Part shown: positions 43,491-45,760 of the stretch, piece after piece | Position numbering within the stretch: the stretch's first letter is position 1 | Layout of the letters: the number at the start of each line of letters is the position of its first letter | NCBI GenBank assembly: GCA_003225005.1 | Contig: QIAN01000008.1 | Coordinates: 1-45,760, forward strand | From: Acidobacteriota bacterium | GTDB taxonomy: Bacteria; Acidobacteriota; Terriglobia; Terriglobales; Acidobacteriaceae | Length of the DNA stretch: 45,760 bases | Reading direction: 5' to 3' | The notes under the pieces: model-generated | What the model saw: the letters and a program-made list of their open reading frames with translations, nothing else | Told to the model about the DNA's origin: nothing | The model's database searches: none | Made by a program: the position numbers and the translations under genes

Positions 43491-43935
43491 CCCTGCGCTG
43501 CTGAGAGGGAGCAAGTAGCGAGACCAGTTGCGCTGCACAACGAGTCGGGGGGAATGGTGCGTCTTGCCCTGACCAAAATCCGAACCCCCGGGGCGAGGAC
43601 GGCCAGCAAGACCGCCGATGAAGGTCCGCACGATGATTTCCGAATCTTGACCAGCCTCTGTCGCCAGCTCGAGCTACTTTTCGCCGCTACCCTCCCCCGC
43701 TGTGAGACATTCGGGTTAGCGACGACCATGTCAGTAGGACCGGCTGTCTCCCCAAGGTTTGGATACTGCGAAACCAAGGCCCGAGGCCTTGCTAAGAAAA
43801 GCGGCCTCGGCTGCCTCTCCGAGCTGCTCGCTGGTGGTGATGCCAATGGCTTGGATTTCGATTAGCTGCAATGCTTCCCTCCTCTCATTGTTCAGGCCAC
43901 TCCTCGTTCATTTCGAAGCTACGAAAACAGAAACA

Positions 43936-43967
43936 GCGCAGAACCGTGTGGTCTGCGCCGCTGCTTT
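43936..43967 (+). terminator. Possible Rho-independent terminator
   Basis: GCGCAGA (43936-43942) and TCTGCGC (43952-43958) form a 7-bp stem with a 9-nt loop, followed after CGCTGC by TTTT. The T-run is six bases away, so activity is uncertain. The rest of 43491-44121 shows no gene and turns AT-rich near 44030-44090. Confidence 0.35.
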
Positions 43968-44121
43968 TGTCCTAGACATTCAGAATCGCAGATTGGAGGG
44001 GTTAAAATGCGACATCTGCTCTGACATTATATCCACCATTTAATCAAAGTGTTAAATGTTAATGTTAAAGTTAAGGGTTTGGAAAGAATTTCGACAGGCG
44101 GACAGCCGCCCACGATCCATC

Positions 44122-44376
44122 TCACTTTTCTTCTCTCATTTTTTTACAGACCAGTGTGATATGCCCGGTTTTTGAATCGATCAGGGTGGTCGCGGGCTGG
44201 CAACGGCAAGTCACCGTGTTGGAATTTTCCTGCTCGACGACTACACAGTGCTGGATGATCTCGGCGGTCGGTGGTGGCGTCTGGCTGCGTATGGGAGGCG
44301 GGGTCGCCACAACCGGGGGCTTCTTCGCGGCGCAACCGGTCAGGAGCAGGCAAAGCCCGAGGCAAATTTTCCTCAT
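44122..44376 (-). CDS. Small lipoprotein of unknown function
   Basis: The 84-residue frame from ATG 44376 has a lipoprotein signal (MRKICLGLCLLLTGC, lipobox Leu-Thr-Gly-Cys), a Pro-rich linker (KKPPVVATPPPIRSQTPPP) and a short domain with three further cysteines (QHCVVVEQENSNTVTCRCQP and LVCKKMREEK). It is probably anchored to the membrane and disulfide-bonded. No family is recognised. The GGAGAG upstream is 15 nt from the ATG, longer than ideal. It lies downstream of the broken VOC gene on the same strand. Confidence 0.6.
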   Translation of the reverse strand: MRKICLGLCLLLTGCAAKKPPVVATPPPIRSQTPPPTAEIIQHCVVVEQENSNTVTCRCQPATTLIDSKTGHITLVCKKMREEK

Positions 44377-44470
44377 GCCGTTGTTTTCGCTCTCTCCAGA
44401 CCCGCTTGTCGATGGCAATCTTGGTTACACGTCCTAAGCGCGGGTCCAAGCGCGTTAGGACTAACCCGGC

Positions 44471-44803
44471 TTAGCTTTGCTGGAAGAGGCCGATTACGTT
44501 TCCTGCGGGAGGTGGATGGCCCTAAGCCCGCTGAAGCGCGATAATAGGCGACGCCGCCAAAGAGCATGGTCCGGCGTCCAACCTTTTTCGCATCGGTAAG
44601 ACCAGCCTCCCTCATCAGGCTAAGGACGCGATCCTCGGCATTGTCTGCCAGAGTCTTCTTGGCATGAAGCACGATGTGCTGCCATCCCTGCGCTTCCGGA
44701 TGTTCCAGCCGAAGACGTGTTTGTAGAACTCGGCCGAGCGTGCAACGTCCGTGGTCGGCATCTCGACGTAGCAGATCTTTCCGTTCGCAAGCGTGGGAGG
44801 CAT
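44471..44803 (-). pseudogene. VOC-family (glyoxalase-like) gene with its middle replaced
   Basis: From ATG 44803 the frame gives a good VOC N-terminus: MPPTLANGKICYVEMPTTDV, ARSAEFYKHVFGWNIRKRRD, GSTS. At 44672 it runs into the exact 161-bp copy of the adjacent methyltransferase 3' end and soon stops. On the other side (44509-44471) the typical VOC C-terminus resumes in its own frame: PAGNVIGLFQQS then TAA. About 75 central residues are missing, including the second metal-binding half. The gene is therefore a chimera and non-functional. It lies 81 bp after the methyltransferase on the same strand. Confidence 0.8.
44512..44672 (-). repeat. 161-bp direct repeat, copy within the VOC gene
   Basis: Identical base for base to 44898-45058 (offset 386 bp). 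It encodes the C-terminal part of the methyltransferase (LHAKKTLADNAEDRVLSLMR onward). No IS ends or target-site duplication flank it. Confidence 0.95.
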
Positions 44804-44884
44804 AGTCTTGCCGGAGGGTTTTTATTCTAGCAAAATTCCAGGGGGTCAACTTCCCCACCCTGTTTTTCCAAAACCGACCAAGGA

Positions 44885-45550
44885 TCACACCGCGTCCGTG
44901 GATGGCCCTAAGCCCGCTGAAGCGCGATAATAGGCGACGCCGCCAAAGAGCATGGTCCGGCGTCCAACCTTTTTCGCATCGGTAAGACCAGCCTCCCTCA
45001 TCAGGCTAAGGACGCGATCCTCGGCATTGTCTGCCAGAGTCTTCTTGGCATGAAGCACCCTAGCCAGCAGGCCGTGCACGCCGTGTGGGCCTTCGAAATC
45101 CATCATGTAAAACTCGCCACCGGTTTTGAACACACGGCGCACCTCACGCAGCGTACTTCCCTTCTCTTCCGCCGGGAGATGGTGGAACATGAACGACGAA
45201 AACACTCGATCGAACGACGCCTCGGGATACGGCAGCTCATCTCCAAATCCGTGATCGAATTGAACCGAGACCGCCGCGCGCTCGGCCTTGCGCCGGGCTC
45301 GAGCCAGCGCCTTGGGGTCAGGATCAAGCCCAACCACCTCAACCTCCGGATGAAGCTGCTTGATCAGCGTGGCCAGCGTGCCCGTGCCGCAGCCCACGTC
45401 GAGAACGCGCTGCCCCGGCCGCAGCACAGCCTGATCGAGTAGCGCCCTCCGCGCCGCGTCCCCGCCAAGCAGCTTCACGAACGGATCATAAAGCGGCAAG
45501 CGCCAGTCACATCCTGCCGCAGGAAGATAAGTCCGCGACGATTCCACCAT
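44885..45550 (-). CDS. Class I SAM-dependent methyltransferase
   Basis: The 221 residues form a Methyltransf_11/25-type Rossmann fold: motif I RVLDVGCGTGTLATL, the acidic residue in VVGLDPDPKAL, motif with FDHGFGDELPYPEASFDRVF, FMFHHLPAEEKGSTLREVRR and the last strands GEFYMMDFEGP. A C-terminal helix and strands (VLSLMREAGLTDAKKVGRRT, GGVAYYRASA) complete it. The N-terminus (DWRLPLYDPFVKLLGG) resembles the ubiquinone/menaquinone-type and related small-molecule methyltransferases. The substrate is unknown. Its 3' end has been copied into the downstream VOC gene. It starts with ATG at 45550. Confidence 0.92.
   Translation of the reverse strand: MVESSRTYLPAAGCDWRLPLYDPFVKLLGGDAARRALLDQAVLRPGQRVLDVGCGTGTLATLIKQLHPEVEVVGLDPDPKALARARRKAERAAVSVQFDHGFGDELPYPEASFDRVFSSFMFHHLPAEEKGSTLREVRRVFKTGGEFYMMDFEGPHGVHGLLARVLHAKKTLADNAEDRVLSLMREAGLTDAKKVGRRTMLFGGVAYYRASAGLGPSTDAV
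44898..45058 (-). repeat. 161-bp direct repeat, source copy in the methyltransferase gene
   Basis: This copy is in frame with a normal, complete methyltransferase, so it is taken as the original. The paired copy is at 44512-44672. Confidence 0.95.
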
Positions 45551-45760
45551 GGGTTCGACTCCTGATTGTGGGTTCTGTGGTTACCGAGAGTTAGATTGGA
45601 GGCGCGAGGTTTGGGAGCGGGAAAATCGGCACGCAGGCCGGTGGTACCCACCCATCGAAAACCGCGACAGGTTGGGCCAGCCTCAATGTGGTCGTGCTAA
45701 GGAGGCAACGAATCTCAGACATCATTTCATTGAAGACACCGAGAAAACCCTTCCGGGGTT
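45551..45760. other. Right-edge region, no gene seen
   Basis: About 210 bp upstream of the methyltransferase. No start, motif or clear promoter could be supported; a gene could begin beyond the window. Confidence 0.4.

Noticed and set aside
43023-43865. 280-codon plus-strand frame as an intact gene
   Set aside because: Only a piece of it matches IS1380 transposase; neighbouring pieces are in other frames, so it is a chance fusion of pseudogene and non-coding sequence.
44373-44888. 171-codon minus-strand frame through the 161-bp repeat as a real fusion protein
   Set aside because: The frame joins out-of-frame VOC sequence with methyltransferase codons by chance; it has no start signal and the VOC parts are in other frames.

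Overview
The window looks like a chromosomal segment of a GC-rich soil bacterium of the Acidobacteriota (Koribacter/Terriglobia type). This is inferred from gene content, not from a search. The clues are a B-type succinate dehydrogenase operon, a DUF5715 protein, receiver-PilZ and GAF proteins of acidobacterial style, paired winged-helix/TPR regulators, an Oar-like carboxypeptidase-regulatory fragment, a PEP-CTERM protein and dispersed 'cagcattcagc' and 'gtcattc(c/t)gagcg' intergenic repeats. Most genes are housekeeping or metabolic. Many intergenic stretches hold decayed genes.

Layout. 1-4.9 kb: a double alpha/beta hydrolase cut by the left edge, a short YdeI-type protein, then icd and mdh (TCA cycle). 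5-9.9 kb, mostly minus strand: a frameshifted secreted phosphoesterase, one cytoplasmic and one exported cyclophilin, an exported M19 dipeptidase and a P-loop kinase. 10-14.5 kb, minus: a DUF5715 protein and sdhCAB behind a good sigma-70 promoter. With icd and mdh, three TCA-cycle steps lie within 12 kb. 14.7-19.8 kb, minus: rdgB, a large polytopic membrane protein, a receiver-PilZ-PilZ protein with a coiled-coil partner, and a PEP-CTERM protein whose upstream DNA carries a sigma-54-like promoter and an inverted-repeat activator-type site. 20-22 kb: a cyclic-nucleotide-binding protein and two tandem tRNA-Arg genes.

21.9-31.3 kb: an HMA-like protein without CxxC divergent from a heavy-metal P-type ATPase (YHS plus two metal-binding modules), and a TlpA-like lipoprotein divergent, with only 25 bp between start codons, from a glycosyltransferase. 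The glycosyltransferase overlaps a pterin cluster: two adjacent 6-pyruvoyl-tetrahydropterin synthase homologues, folE and a short-chain dehydrogenase. This set could make tetrahydrobiopterin. The second synthase copy lacks the catalytic histidine. A DinB-like exported protein, a rhomboid protease and truB follow.

31.3-45.8 kb: a GAF/membrane protein with tandem C-terminal repeats, a DPM1-like glycosyltransferase, a bifunctional-nuclease-family protein, miaB, two tandem 572-residue winged-helix/TPR proteins, and a run of gene debris (CPA2 antiporter, Oar-like protein, Ig-like and DUF4397-like fragments, IS1380 transposase). Near the right edge a VOC-family gene has had its middle replaced by an exact 161-bp copy of the 3' end of the neighbouring methyltransferase gene.

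No CRISPR array, prophage, rRNA or intact insertion sequence was seen. The observations most worth following are the pterin cluster with its altered synthase, the sigma-54/PEP-CTERM control region, and the methyltransferase/VOC gene chimera.
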